From Pseudobacter ginsenosidimutans (GTDB lineage Bacteria; Bacteroidota; Bacteroidia; Chitinophagales; Chitinophagaceae): a stretch of DNA of 64,000 bases. The position numbers and the translations under genes are program-made. Under the pieces are notes generated by a model, which did not search any database, was not told the origin of the DNA, and worked only from the letters and a program-made list of their open reading frames with translations. The stretch covers positions 372,001 through 436,000 of the forward strand of contig NZ_CP042431.1 of NCBI RefSeq assembly GCF_007970185.1, given 5' to 3'. Below, one piece after another: positions 25,777-34,931 of the stretch (position 1 is its first letter; every line of letters starts with the position of its first letter).

Positions 25777-28356
25777 ATGGATCATCAGTCGTCGAGAGGG
25801 TTGCAGCAATTCAAGAACTATGTAGGAATCAAGTTCCAGTTATACAACAGCTTATTCACTTCACTGCCCTTTCACCGCATCGAAAAGACCGGTATTCTTC
25901 TTTCTCTCTTACTCAATAACTGTGAAGAAGGTTTCAAGCGAAAGCTGAGCCCTGTTCAGATCATCGACGAATTCTTCGAGAAACATACATCATACATAAA
26001 GGAACAGGAGAAGATCGATCTTCTCTTCCGATTCATTCAATATGTAGAACGCCAGGTAGTGTTGTTCGATGCATTGGAAGATGCGGCTTTCCGCGATGTG
26101 AACGATATGAACGGCATCGGTACACTCAAGCATCTCGAATCAGAAGTGTTGCAGGAAAATGCGCAGGAACAACTGGTGGAGAAACTGAAAGACTTCTCTA
26201 TCCGCCTCGTGCTTACCGCTCACCCCACACAGTTCTATCCCGGCACCGTACTTGGTATCATCAATGATCTCTCCCGCGCATTGCAGGAAAACAATGCAGC
26301 ACAGATCAATACATACTTACAACAGTTGGGCAAAACACCTTTCTTTAAAAAGAATAAGCCCACGCCGTATGATGAAGCCATCAGCCTGGTTTGGTATCTG
26401 GAAAATGTTTTCTACCAGGCAGCTGGCCGCATCATCAATTTCATGAAGCAGCAGTTCCCGGATGCAGTGCCTGGCCATAACCCCGTGATCACAATGGGCT
26501 TCTGGCCCGGTGGCGACCGCGACGGCAACCCGAATGTAAAAGTGGACACCACCCTTAAAGTAGCAGACGTGCTCCGCGGCAGCATCATCAAATGCTATTA
26601 CCTCGATGTGCGCAAACTCAAACGCAGGCTCACTTTCAAAGGGGTTGACACTATCCTCAACGAACTGGAAAGACAACTCTATAACAATATCTTCATTCCC
26701 GGTCAGCGCACCGCACTCATCAAACAGGGCTTACTGGATGAGTTGTTCAAGATCCGCGATATCCTCGTGTATCAACACAATGGCCTGTTTCAGCATTTGG
26801 TTGACAGCCTGATCAACAAGATCCAGGTATTCGGTCTGCACTTCGCCTCACTTGATATCAGGCAGGACAGCTCCGTGCACAACACAGTACTGGAAGCCAT
26901 TGCAGAAAAAGGCGACGGACTTCCGGAGAATTATGCATCCCTCAGCAATGATGAAAAAATGGAAGTACTAACGCATCTGAATACACGAAGCACCCCTTCC
27001 AACTATGAAGAAGGTGTTGTGAAAGACACACTCGATACCATTGCTGCTGTAAGAACTATTCAGGAATATAATGGACAGGAAGGTTGCAACCGCTACATCA
27101 TCAGCCAGTGCAACAGCGTGCTGAATGTGTTGGAAGTGTTTGCACTTTTCAATCTATGCGGATGGGAAAAAGATAACCTGAGCATCGATATCGTTCCACT
27201 TTTTGAAACCATCGATGATCTGCAAAAAGCAGGAGATATCATGGTGGCCCTGTACAAGAACCCGGTATACAAAGCGCACCTGGATAAACGCAAGAGCCGT
27301 CAGACCATCATGCTTGGTTTCTCTGATGGCACTAAAGATGGCGGCTACCTGATGGCCAACTGGAGCATCTTCAAAGCAAAAGAAGAGCTTACGCGGCTCT
27401 CCAAAGAATATGAGATCGATGTGGTGTTCTTCGATGGCCGCGGCGGCCCCCCCGCACGCGGTGGTGGCAAAACGCATAAGTTCTATGCGAGTATGGGAAG
27501 GAATATCTCCAACCAGGAGATCCAGCTCACTATCCAGGGACAGACAGTCAGCTCCAATTTCGGCACCATCGATTCTGCGCAGTTCAATATCGAGCAATTG
27601 CTGAATGCAGGGATCTCCAATGATCTCTTCTCCACCAAAGAAAGAACGCTGGATGCTGCAGAAGAAGAACTGCTGAAAGAACTGGCAAGGGAAAGCCTTG
27701 ATTCTTACAAGGAACTGAAAGACCATCCTGATTTCCTGGAATACCTGAGCCATGTGAGCCCGCTGAAATTCTACAGCGAGACCAATATCGGTAGTCGTCC
27801 TGCCAAGCGCGGCAGCGGCGGCAAACTTAGTCTGAAGGATCTTCGCGCCATTCCATTCGTTGGCGCCTGGAGCCAGCTGAAACAGAACGTAACTGGTTAT
27901 TACGGCGTAGGCACTGCCTTGCAGGTGCTGGACAAAAAGGGGAAGACGTCAGAGTTACGTCAACTCTATCAGAATTCTCTTTTCTTTAAAACGCTTATAG
28001 ATAACTGTGAGATGGCGATGAAAAAATGTTTCTTCCCGCTCACTGAATTCCTTTCACAGGATCCGCGCTACGGGGAGATCTGGAATAAGATCTACAATGA
28101 GTACGAGCTCACGCAACGTTTCATCTTCCAGTTGACCGGCAAGAAGGAGCTGATGGCAGATTATCCTGTTGAACAACTGAGTATCATGATGCGCGAGCGC
28201 ATTGTATTACCACTGACCACCATTCAGCAATATGCGCTTTGCAGGATCCGTCAGATGGAAGAGGAATTAGCACCTGCACAACACCGTGAGATCCTGGAGA
28301 AACTGGTGATCAGAAGTGCATTCGGTATTATCAATGCGGGTCGGAATTCAGCGTAA
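25777..28356 (+). CDS. ppc: Phosphoenolpyruvate carboxylase
   Basis: 859 aa, the usual size. It carboxylates PEP to oxaloacetate, the source of aspartate. The active-site histidine is H149 in LTAHPTQ. The other family signatures are FWPGGDRDGNPNV, LDIRQDSS, IMLGFSDGTKDGGYLMANW and the glycine loop FFDGRGGPPARGGG. The C-terminus is INAGRNSA, a variant of the usual AGMRNTG ending. It is divergent from thrABC with 330 bp between them, a meaningful pairing since its product feeds aspartokinase. No terminator is evident downstream on the plus strand. Confidence 0.95.
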   Translation: MDHQSSRGLQQFKNYVGIKFQLYNSLFTSLPFHRIEKTGILLSLLLNNCEEGFKRKLSPVQIIDEFFEKHTSYIKEQEKIDLLFRFIQYVERQVVLFDALEDAAFRDVNDMNGIGTLKHLESEVLQENAQEQLVEKLKDFSIRLVLTAHPTQFYPGTVLGIINDLSRALQENNAAQINTYLQQLGKTPFFKKNKPTPYDEAISLVWYLENVFYQAAGRIINFMKQQFPDAVPGHNPVITMGFWPGGDRDGNPNVKVDTTLKVADVLRGSIIKCYYLDVRKLKRRLTFKGVDTILNELERQLYNNIFIPGQRTALIKQGLLDELFKIRDILVYQHNGLFQHLVDSLINKIQVFGLHFASLDIRQDSSVHNTVLEAIAEKGDGLPENYASLSNDEKMEVLTHLNTRSTPSNYEEGVVKDTLDTIAAVRTIQEYNGQEGCNRYIISQCNSVLNVLEVFALFNLCGWEKDNLSIDIVPLFETIDDLQKAGDIMVALYKNPVYKAHLDKRKSRQTIMLGFSDGTKDGGYLMANWSIFKAKEELTRLSKEYEIDVVFFDGRGGPPARGGGKTHKFYASMGRNISNQEIQLTIQGQTVSSNFGTIDSAQFNIEQLLNAGISNDLFSTKERTLDAAEEELLKELARESLDSYKELKDHPDFLEYLSHVSPLKFYSETNIGSRPAKRGSGGKLSLKDLRAIPFVGAWSQLKQNVTGYYGVGTALQVLDKKGKTSELRQLYQNSLFFKTLIDNCEMAMKKCFFPLTEFLSQDPRYGEIWNKIYNEYELTQRFIFQLTGKKELMADYPVEQLSIMMRERIVLPLTTIQQYALCRIRQMEEELAPAQHREILEKLVIRSAFGIINAGRNSA

Positions 28357-28431
28357 CAGACCTTAAAAAGGCACCACGTTTGCAGTTCCCCGATACCGGA
28401 CTGATAAATTATTCCCTCGGGATACAAGCAT

Positions 28432-28465
28432 ATAAAAGAAAAGGCACCGGAGACCCGGCACCTTT
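28432..28465 (-). terminator. Intrinsic terminator after the porin gene
   Basis: Minus-strand 10-bp stem with two G-U pairs, AAAGGTGCCG / CGGTGCCTTT (28440-28465), followed by TCTTTTAT. The G-U pairs become mismatches on the plus strand, so it works only for the minus-strand porin, about 100 nt upstream. Confidence 0.7.
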
Positions 28466-28566
28466 CATTCTTAACAAAACAACACAAGAGATTTTAAGCA
28501 GTAAGTAGTGGTTGTTTTGTTAGTGAGCTGTAGTTGTAGTTACTATTACGTATCGTTAATCCATGT

Positions 28567-29691
28567 TTAGAATTTGTAGATCGCTGCGATCAGGAAACTG
28601 GCAGTTGATTTTGTTGGCGCCAGGTCTTTGTCAACAAAGAGGTCTTTATTCGCATTGTCGAACCTGATCTCGGGAATGAATGTGAATCCTTCCACTTTGA
28701 AATTGGCTGATAGTGTGGTTGCAATGATGGAGCCTCCTTCAGGAGAAGCAGCATACACTTTCATTTGGTCTTTATCATCGAAATATTCACCGCGCAATGT
28801 GAGACCAAACCAGGGTTTGGGATCCAGGTTCAGGTAAACAGCGGAGCCCCACCAGTTTTTGGCATCGATATTCTTTGTGCCATCCCAAAGTTTTGTACTG
28901 TTGTACGTTGCGTTGAAGCCTACATTGAATTTATCGCTCACTTTGGCCGTGGCTACAAAATCCACCTGGTTCACTTTGGCAGTATCCGGTCCTTTTCCGC
29001 CAACATAGTTGAGGAAGAACTTGATATCTTCTGTTGCAGCCAGGCTATATTGTGCAAGAACGAACTTCTTGTTGATCTGCTCATCCGGAGGAATACGATA
29101 GTCTGTTGCATTGGCAACACCGAGCATGAAACCATGTTTTCCTTTGGTGATTTCAGCTTTGAGGCCGGTATGTCCGAATGGTCCATTCGTGAACATATAG
29201 CTCATGCTGTAGTTGCGATTGAGATATGGGTCCAGCACTTCGTAGCCCACATGCGTGCCCCAGGTGCCGGCGCTGAACTTCAGCCAGTCTGTGGGCGCAT
29301 ATGTGATATAAAGCTGTTTTACAGCAGCCAGCAAAGTGCCTTTATCGTTGTAGGCGAATTCTTCGGCGCGTGGTCCAAAACCCAGATCAGCCACCACTCC
29401 TACTTTACCGGCAGTATGTTCCAGTTTGATGGATGCCATACCCAATGCAAAGCTGTTATGTGTGCCGGTGAAGGAAGTGAGGTTGTTATAACCCACAGCC
29501 TTTGTGGGTTTAGCGAAATTGTACCTGTAATAAACATCAGCATATCCTGAAATTACAGTTGCCGGCTTTGGTTCTTCCGGGGCGGAAGCAGCCTGCGTTG
29601 CGGGTGTGGTTGTGGGAGCTGAAGCTTCCTGTGCAATCGCAGGGATAAAACAAGCCATAGCAAGGCCTGTTGCAAAAAATTTTTGTAACAT
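28567..29691 (-). CDS. Outer-membrane beta-barrel porin (OmpL-like, BBP2 type)
   Basis: 374 aa. Signal peptide (1-20, AIAQ), then a low-complexity Ala/Pro/Thr spacer (about 22-45). The rest is a predicted barrel of alternating strands, starting VISGYADVYYRYNF and ending with the aromatic IAAIYKF. It resembles putative beta-barrel porin-2 proteins. It lies 87 nt downstream of the ammonium transporter in the same direction, with a forked hairpin between. The pairing suggests an outer-membrane pore for small nitrogen compounds, which is inference from context only. Confidence 0.8.
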   Translation of the reverse strand: MLQKFFATGLAMACFIPAIAQEASAPTTTPATQAASAPEEPKPATVISGYADVYYRYNFAKPTKAVGYNNLTSFTGTHNSFALGMASIKLEHTAGKVGVVADLGFGPRAEEFAYNDKGTLLAAVKQLYITYAPTDWLKFSAGTWGTHVGYEVLDPYLNRNYSMSYMFTNGPFGHTGLKAEITKGKHGFMLGVANATDYRIPPDEQINKKFVLAQYSLAATEDIKFFLNYVGGKGPDTAKVNQVDFVATAKVSDKFNVGFNATYNSTKLWDGTKNIDAKNWWGSAVYLNLDPKPWFGLTLRGEYFDDKDQMKVYAASPEGGSIIATTLSANFKVEGFTFIPEIRFDNANKDLFVDKDLAPTKSTASFLIAAIYKF

Positions 29692-29716
29692 TGCGATAGA
29701 TTTTAAGTGTTAAAGG

Positions 29717-29772
29717 AAAAGGGTACGGCGGTCAGCGTGTTCCAGACGCTGGTCAATCATCCGTACCTTTTT
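29717..29772 (-). terminator. Forked hairpin between amt and porin genes
   Basis: Outer 12-bp stem, 29717-29728 with 29761-29772, enclosing a separate 6-bp hairpin (29733-29738 with 29746-29751). On the minus strand the outer stem ends CCTTTTCC, a modest U tract. It may act as a partial terminator or mRNA-stabilising element, giving unequal expression of transporter and porin. Confidence 0.55.
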
Positions 29773-29778
29773 CTATTT

Positions 29779-31176
29779 TTAGTGAGCTTCTGTTTCGATG
29801 ATTTTTTCTTCCTTGATATTTCCATTGCTGTGAACCAGCAAAGTTCCCTGCAGATACTTCTCGTTATGCTGAGTAGCATCCAGACCGAGCTCTTCTTCTT
29901 CAGAAGTTACACGAAGAGGGAGGATGAAGTTGATGAATTTGAAGATGAGCCAGGAAGCAACAAAGCTGTAGGTCACAGCAATCAGCATTCCTTTCAGCTG
30001 CGTGAACAGGAAAGCGCCATTGCCGAGCCAGAGGCCATCGGCGCCTGCGCCATTCACAGCCTTGGTAGCAAATACGCCGGTGAGCAGCATACCTACCATA
30101 CCGCCGATACCATGACAGGGGAATACATCCAGGGTATCATCCAGTCTGGATTTCTGTTTGTAGTAAACAGCTATATTGGAGATCAGTGCAGCAACCACAC
30201 CGATAGTGATACTTTGAGGGATTGCAACAAAACCTGCAGCAGGAGTGATAGCCACCAGCCCTACTACTGCGCCGATACAAAAGCCCAGCACAGAAGGTTT
30301 CTTACCACGAAGCACATCAAAGAACATCCAGCTCAGACCTGCAGCAGCAGCGGCTGTATTGGTAGTAAAGAACGCAGACACAGCCAGTGCATTGGCGGCG
30401 AGAGCAGACCCTGCATTGAATCCGAACCAGCCAAACCAAAGCAGCCCTGTACCGATCAATACATAAGGAATATTGGCAGGAGGAATTTCCTTGTGCTCCT
30501 TATGCACCTGGCGGCGCTTCAGCACAAGAACTCCAGCCAATGCGGCCATACCGGCAGAGATATGCACTACAGTACCACCGGCAAAGTCAAGTACGCCCAT
30601 CTTGAAGAGGAAGCCTTCAGAATTCCAGGTCCAGTGTGCAAGCGGAGCATACACCAAAAGGCTGAAGAGCGCAATGAAAAGAATGTAAGAAGTGAAACGG
30701 ATACGTTCAGCCACTGCACCTACTACAAGACCAGGTGTGATGATGGCGAACATGAGCTGGAATACAGCAAAGAGTGAACGCGGGATCGTTCCCCAGGGTT
30801 CACCCGAAGCAACTCCCTTGAAGAAGAAATGTGCAGTAGGGTCGCCGATGAATCCGGCGCCGCCGACACTTGGACCAAAGCAAAGACTGTAACCAACAAC
30901 CACCCAGAGTACGCTAACCACACCTGCGGCAGCCACACTCTTGATCATGGTGGAGATCACGTTCTTCCTGTGCACCATGCCGCCATAGAAAAAGGCCAGG
31001 CCCGGTGTCATCAAAAACACCAATGCAGCAGCAACAAGTACCCATGTTGTGTCCGCAGCATTATACGCTCCCTTGGAATCCACGAAGTCGGGAACCGAAG
31101 GAACAAATATCGCAGCTATAGCCACTCCTGCAAGAACCAGGAATGGAGCTACCGATTTAATCGTGATCTTTTTCAT
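29779..31176 (-). CDS. amt: Ammonium transporter
   Basis: 465 aa Amt/Rh channel. An N-terminal hydrophobic segment (about 8-25) looks like a signal, as in other Amt proteins. About 11 membrane helices follow, starting DTTWVLVAAALVFLMTPGLAFFYGGM. The twin pore histidines are in FAGGTVVHISAGMAAL and FPCHGIGGMVGML. The C-terminal tail after LPLRVTSEEEELGLD is cytoplasmic and would meet a PII protein, although no glnB/glnK gene is visible here. The tail is unusually long and charged. With gltBD nearby it imports and assimilates ammonium. Confidence 0.95.
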   Translation of the reverse strand: MKKITIKSVAPFLVLAGVAIAAIFVPSVPDFVDSKGAYNAADTTWVLVAAALVFLMTPGLAFFYGGMVHRKNVISTMIKSVAAAGVVSVLWVVVGYSLCFGPSVGGAGFIGDPTAHFFFKGVASGEPWGTIPRSLFAVFQLMFAIITPGLVVGAVAERIRFTSYILFIALFSLLVYAPLAHWTWNSEGFLFKMGVLDFAGGTVVHISAGMAALAGVLVLKRRQVHKEHKEIPPANIPYVLIGTGLLWFGWFGFNAGSALAANALAVSAFFTTNTAAAAAGLSWMFFDVLRGKKPSVLGFCIGAVVGLVAITPAAGFVAIPQSITIGVVAALISNIAVYYKQKSRLDDTLDVFPCHGIGGMVGMLLTGVFATKAVNGAGADGLWLGNGAFLFTQLKGMLIAVTYSFVASWLIFKFINFILPLRVTSEEEELGLDATQHNEKYLQGTLLVHSNGNIKEEKIIETEAH

Positions 31177-31423
31177 ACCAGTTGATTTTAGTGTTGTTAT
31201 TAAGAATAATTATATGTGTGTTGTTTAGTTAAAAATACCGCTAAATCCTTTCGAAATCAAGCATACTATTTAAATAACAAATATTAATAATATTAACATT
31301 TATTAGTTTTTAATGCTTGAAAACAACGATCCTGTCTGAATTCTATAGATTTTTCAAAACAGAAAAGCAAAAACATGCAGTTATTGCATGCCTTCTAAAA
31401 AAACTTTTTTTCAACTATTTTTT

Positions 31424-32560
31424 TCACATGCCATTATTGGTGAATACGGGGCTCATGGCATTGAATGAAACCGCAGGAGCTGCGGTAACTGAATACGCCC
31501 TGGCGGGCATTTTTGTATGTATCGGGATATGAAAAGAGAAATGTAAACAATCTTCGGTGCGGCTCACTTCCAGGTTTTCATTGTAAAGTTTCCGCAATCG
31601 CATCTGGATATTACGGAGCCCTACGCCCCTCGTATTAAACATCAGGTTCAGGTCCTTATTCCGTACCAGGCCGGTATTACTCACCCTGATCAGCAGTTTT
31701 TGCGCATGCCTGGTAAGAGAAAGTACAATCACGCCGCCTTCCACGGATGGTTCGATCCCATGTTTCAGTGCGTTTTCGATCAGTGGCTGAAATAAAAGTG
31801 TTGGCACCATCACATCTTCCATTCCTTCTTCCATATGGATCACCACCTGGAGGCGTTCACCAAAGCGATGCTGCTCCAGGCTCAGATAGGTGCGGATAAA
31901 ATCCACTTCCTGTTTCAATGGCACCCTGTCTTCCTGCGAAGCCATCAGCGCATACCTGAATATATCGGCCAGCCTTGCAATCAATTCGCGGGTGAACTCC
32001 TGTTGCGCAGGCACAGAACCACTGATGCTGTTGAGCGTATTAAAAAGGAAATGCGGTTGTATCTGCGCTTTGAGACCAGCGATCTCGGTCTCATATGCGA
32101 TCCGGCGCAACTCTTTCTCGCGCACCACCTGCTCTTCCCTTTGCCTGAAATAATGGAAAAGGTGCAGGAAGGAGAATCCCTGTACATAGAAGAGGATATT
32201 ATGCCATAGGTTTTGCAGAACCTGAGAGGCCGTCATTACGGGAAGGTTCATGAAAGAGTTATAGAAAAGATAGCCCAGCAACCATACGCCATAATAAACG
32301 GCAGCAGTAAAAACGTGCAGGAGTATACGCTTTTGCCAGTTCGCATTCTTAAAGATCCTGAAATGCAGATACCATCCGGGAATGCAGGCCAGGCTCATGA
32401 TCAGGGTATCGGTGAGCACTTCTTTAATAATCCGCGCCGGAAAGCCATGATGCACCAGCTGAGGCATCGCGTAGATGAACTCAGTCACCAGGATGGTAAT
32501 CACCAGCACGGCTGGCTCCTTCCAGGCAGTATGGGCATACATTGTTCTCTTTTGATTCAT
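31424..32560 (-). CDS. LytS/YehU-type sensor histidine kinase
   Basis: 378 aa. About four membrane helices in the first 135 residues, a short coiled segment (FRQREEQVVREKELRR), then the His_kinase domain with phospho-acceptor H170 in QPHFLFNTLNSISG. The ATP-binding region has PLIENALKHGI and GVGLRNIQMRL. Such kinases normally pair with a LytTR response regulator encoded next door. None is adjacent: the only LytTR gene in view is 8 kb away and has no receiver domain. It is divergent from a Crp-like regulator gene. The C-terminal 30 residues are an unconserved tail. Confidence 0.88.
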   Translation of the reverse strand: MNQKRTMYAHTAWKEPAVLVITILVTEFIYAMPQLVHHGFPARIIKEVLTDTLIMSLACIPGWYLHFRIFKNANWQKRILLHVFTAAVYYGVWLLGYLFYNSFMNLPVMTASQVLQNLWHNILFYVQGFSFLHLFHYFRQREEQVVREKELRRIAYETEIAGLKAQIQPHFLFNTLNSISGSVPAQQEFTRELIARLADIFRYALMASQEDRVPLKQEVDFIRTYLSLEQHRFGERLQVVIHMEEGMEDVMVPTLLFQPLIENALKHGIEPSVEGGVIVLSLTRHAQKLLIRVSNTGLVRNKDLNLMFNTRGVGLRNIQMRLRKLYNENLEVSRTEDCLHFSFHIPIHTKMPARAYSVTAAPAVSFNAMSPVFTNNGM

Positions 32561-32711
32561 GGCTAACTCATTTCATGCATCGGACCGATCCGCACTTTCA
32601 ATACAAATGTAATTGCTGCCGGTTCCTCCCGGTAATTTGCCGGCTACCATTCGCCATTATCCGACATAGGTCAGAATTTTAATAACTTACCACATCATTA
32701 ATCATACAACC

Positions 32712-33320
32712 ATGGATCCTTTTGAACCTGTACTAAATTGGCTGAACAGCAGAAATATCTTTCTCACCAGACGGCAAAAGGCCCTGATCCGGCAATACAC
32801 CGTACCGAGAACTGCAAAAGCAAAAGAGATACTGATGGCCCAGGACAATACTGTGCATAAATTCTATTTTCTCAACAGCGGAATCGTACGACTATTCAGA
32901 ATGGAAGAAGGGAATGATTATACGCTTGGACTGATCAGTAGTCGCGATTTCCTCTCGGCCCCTCAACTCATTTTTTCCGGCTGGATCTCTACCTGCAGCC
33001 TGGAAACCCTTACTGATGCGGATCTGCTGGAATGGGACAGTGAGGCACTGCATCTCATCAAATCCCAGGCGCCTGAATTATATAATATCGAACTGATGCA
33101 TATGATGCGGTTACTGGATTGGGTGCAACAGAACCAGATAGAACAGATCTGTTTTCCGGCAGAGAAAAGATATCAATTGCTATTGGAGCGGCAACCAGAA
33201 GTTGTACTGACGATCCCTCTGAAATATATCGCGTCCTATCTAGGCATTCATACGGATAGCCTGAGCCGGATACGCAAGAGCCATCAGTCAGAGAGCAATC
33301 GTTCGCGCCCCCGCGAGTAA
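32712..33320 (+). CDS. Crp/Fnr-family transcription regulator
   Basis: 202 aa. The N-terminal cyclic-nucleotide-binding fold is about 1-130 (ILMAQDNTVHKFYFLNSGIVRLF and so on). The long dimer helix is about 110-145, and the C-terminal helix-turn-helix is in IPLKYIASYLGIHTDSLSRIRKSH. The cNMP pocket signature (GE...RSA) is absent, so it probably binds another ligand or none, as is common in Bacteroidota. It is divergent from the histidine kinase with about 150 bp between. Targets are unknown; gltBD and amt nearby are candidates. Confidence 0.85.
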   Translation: MDPFEPVLNWLNSRNIFLTRRQKALIRQYTVPRTAKAKEILMAQDNTVHKFYFLNSGIVRLFRMEEGNDYTLGLISSRDFLSAPQLIFSGWISTCSLETLTDADLLEWDSEALHLIKSQAPELYNIELMHMMRLLDWVQQNQIEQICFPAEKRYQLLLERQPEVVLTIPLKYIASYLGIHTDSLSRIRKSHQSESNRSRPRE

Positions 33321-33333
33321 CCGAAAACAGAAA

Positions 33334-33351
33334 CGGTCCCTTACGGGACCG
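33334..33351. terminator. Hairpin between convergent Crp-like gene and gltD
   Basis: Perfect 7-bp stem CGGTCCC/GGGACCG with loop TTAC, in the 65-bp gap between two convergent genes. There is no strong T run on either side, so termination strength is uncertain. Confidence 0.5.
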
Positions 33352-33385
33352 CCTCTACACTAAAACATTACGATCTATAGCGTAA

Positions 33386-34891
33386 TCACATTGTTGCCAA
33401 TACTGTGTTATGGTCTTTGCTTTCGAGCATGGACGATCCCATAAGGAACTCATCCACTTTGCGTGCAGCTTCGCGTCCTTCGCTGATGGCCCAAACCACC
33501 AGGCTCTGCCCTCTTCTCACATCGCCGGCCGCAAAGATCTTTTGAATGCTTGTCTGATAATCTTTTTCAGTGGCCTGCACATTGCCACGATTGTCCAGTT
33601 CAACGCCCAGTTCCTGGATAAGTCCTGTATGCTCAGGATGCACGAAGCCCATTGCCAGCAGCGCAAGCTCGCAGGGTATCTGCCTTTCACTGCCGGGGAT
33701 CTCCACAAAATGAGCGGGTCTTCCGTCTTCAGTGATCTTCCATTCCAGGTCAACAATACTGAGGGCTTTGAGTTTTCCTTTTCCATCCCCGATAAATGCT
33801 TTGGTAGCGATGGCCCATTGGCGTTGTACACCTTCCTCGTGCGAAGTACTTGTTTTCAGCGTCATGGGATAGCTGGGCCAGGGCATGTAGGCAGTGCGCT
33901 TTTCAGGCGGCATCGGCATCAGCTCGAACTGGAAAATTGATTTTGCCTCCTGACGATTGGAGGTACCCACGCAATCGGAACCAGTATCTCCCCCACCGAT
34001 CACTACTACATTCTTACCTGTGGCGAGGAGGTCTTTACTGAAAATATTGCTTTCGATAGTCGCATTGGCCAGCGGGTCCCTGCCGGCATTGCGCTTGTTC
34101 TGTTGTTTGAGGAACTGCATGGCGAAGTGAACGCCGTCCAGCTCACGGCCGGGGATCTCCAGGTCGCGGGGCTTTGTTGAGCCGCAGGCCAGTACAATGG
34201 CCTGATATTCGCGCAGCAACTCATTGATACTAACGTTAACGCCTATGTGCGAATTACATTTGAAAGTGATGCCTTCCTCTTCCAGGAGTTTGATGCGGCG
34301 CTCCACTACAGATTTCTCCAGTTTGAAATCAGGGATGCCGTAACGCAGCAATCCGCCGGGTGCATCATCGCGCTCATACACAGTAACGGTGTGTCCCGCA
34401 TAGTTGAGCTGGGCAGCGGCGGCCATGCCTGCAGGGCCGGAACCCACTACAGCTATTTTCTTTCCCGTGCGTACATTGGGAATGCGTGGCTTCACAAATC
34501 CTTTATCGAATGCGATCTCGATGATATGCTTTTCAATTTCCTCGATCGCAACCGGAGGCTGATTGATCCCCAGCACACAGGCAGACTCACAGGGAGCAGG
34601 ACAAATACGACCGGTGAACTCGGGGAAATTATTGGTTGAAGTAAGTATCTCATATGCTTCGAGCCAGTTCTTGCGATAAACGGCATCATTGAACTCAGGG
34701 ATCACATTGCCGAGAGGGCAACCATTGTGACAAAAAGGAACGCCACAATTCATACAGCGCGCAGACTGCTCATTCAGCTTGGCTTCTGAATAGCGCTCCA
34801 CAAATTCATCGTAGTGCTTCAAACGTTGCTCTACAGCAGTTTTGCCGGGAAGGGCACGGGTGAATTCCAAAAATCCGGTTGGCTTTGCCAT
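33386..34891 (-). CDS. gltD: Glutamate synthase, small subunit
   Basis: 501 aa NADPH-dependent subunit that passes electrons to GltB. The N-terminal Fe-S region has C46, C49, C54 and C58 (CMNCGVPFCHNGCPL) and a second Cys group, CPAPCESAC. The FAD-binding motif is VAVVGSGPAGMAAAAQL and the NADPH-binding motif is VVVIGGGDTGSDCVG. GDVRRGQSLVVWAISEGREAA is the terminal FAD block. It follows gltB by 40 nt in the same operon. Confidence 0.96.
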   Translation of the reverse strand: MAKPTGFLEFTRALPGKTAVEQRLKHYDEFVERYSEAKLNEQSARCMNCGVPFCHNGCPLGNVIPEFNDAVYRKNWLEAYEILTSTNNFPEFTGRICPAPCESACVLGINQPPVAIEEIEKHIIEIAFDKGFVKPRIPNVRTGKKIAVVGSGPAGMAAAAQLNYAGHTVTVYERDDAPGGLLRYGIPDFKLEKSVVERRIKLLEEEGITFKCNSHIGVNVSINELLREYQAIVLACGSTKPRDLEIPGRELDGVHFAMQFLKQQNKRNAGRDPLANATIESNIFSKDLLATGKNVVVIGGGDTGSDCVGTSNRQEAKSIFQFELMPMPPEKRTAYMPWPSYPMTLKTSTSHEEGVQRQWAIATKAFIGDGKGKLKALSIVDLEWKITEDGRPAHFVEIPGSERQIPCELALLAMGFVHPEHTGLIQELGVELDNRGNVQATEKDYQTSIQKIFAAGDVRRGQSLVVWAISEGREAARKVDEFLMGSSMLESKDHNTVLATM

Positions 34892-34931
34892 ATTGTAATT
34901 CGTTGACGAGGTGAGTAGTGATTGTTTAGGA

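Noticed and set aside
29707-30777. 356-codon open frame antisense to the ammonium transporter
   Set aside because: The translation is rich in His, Cys, Ser and Gln with no domain; amt on the other strand is unambiguous.
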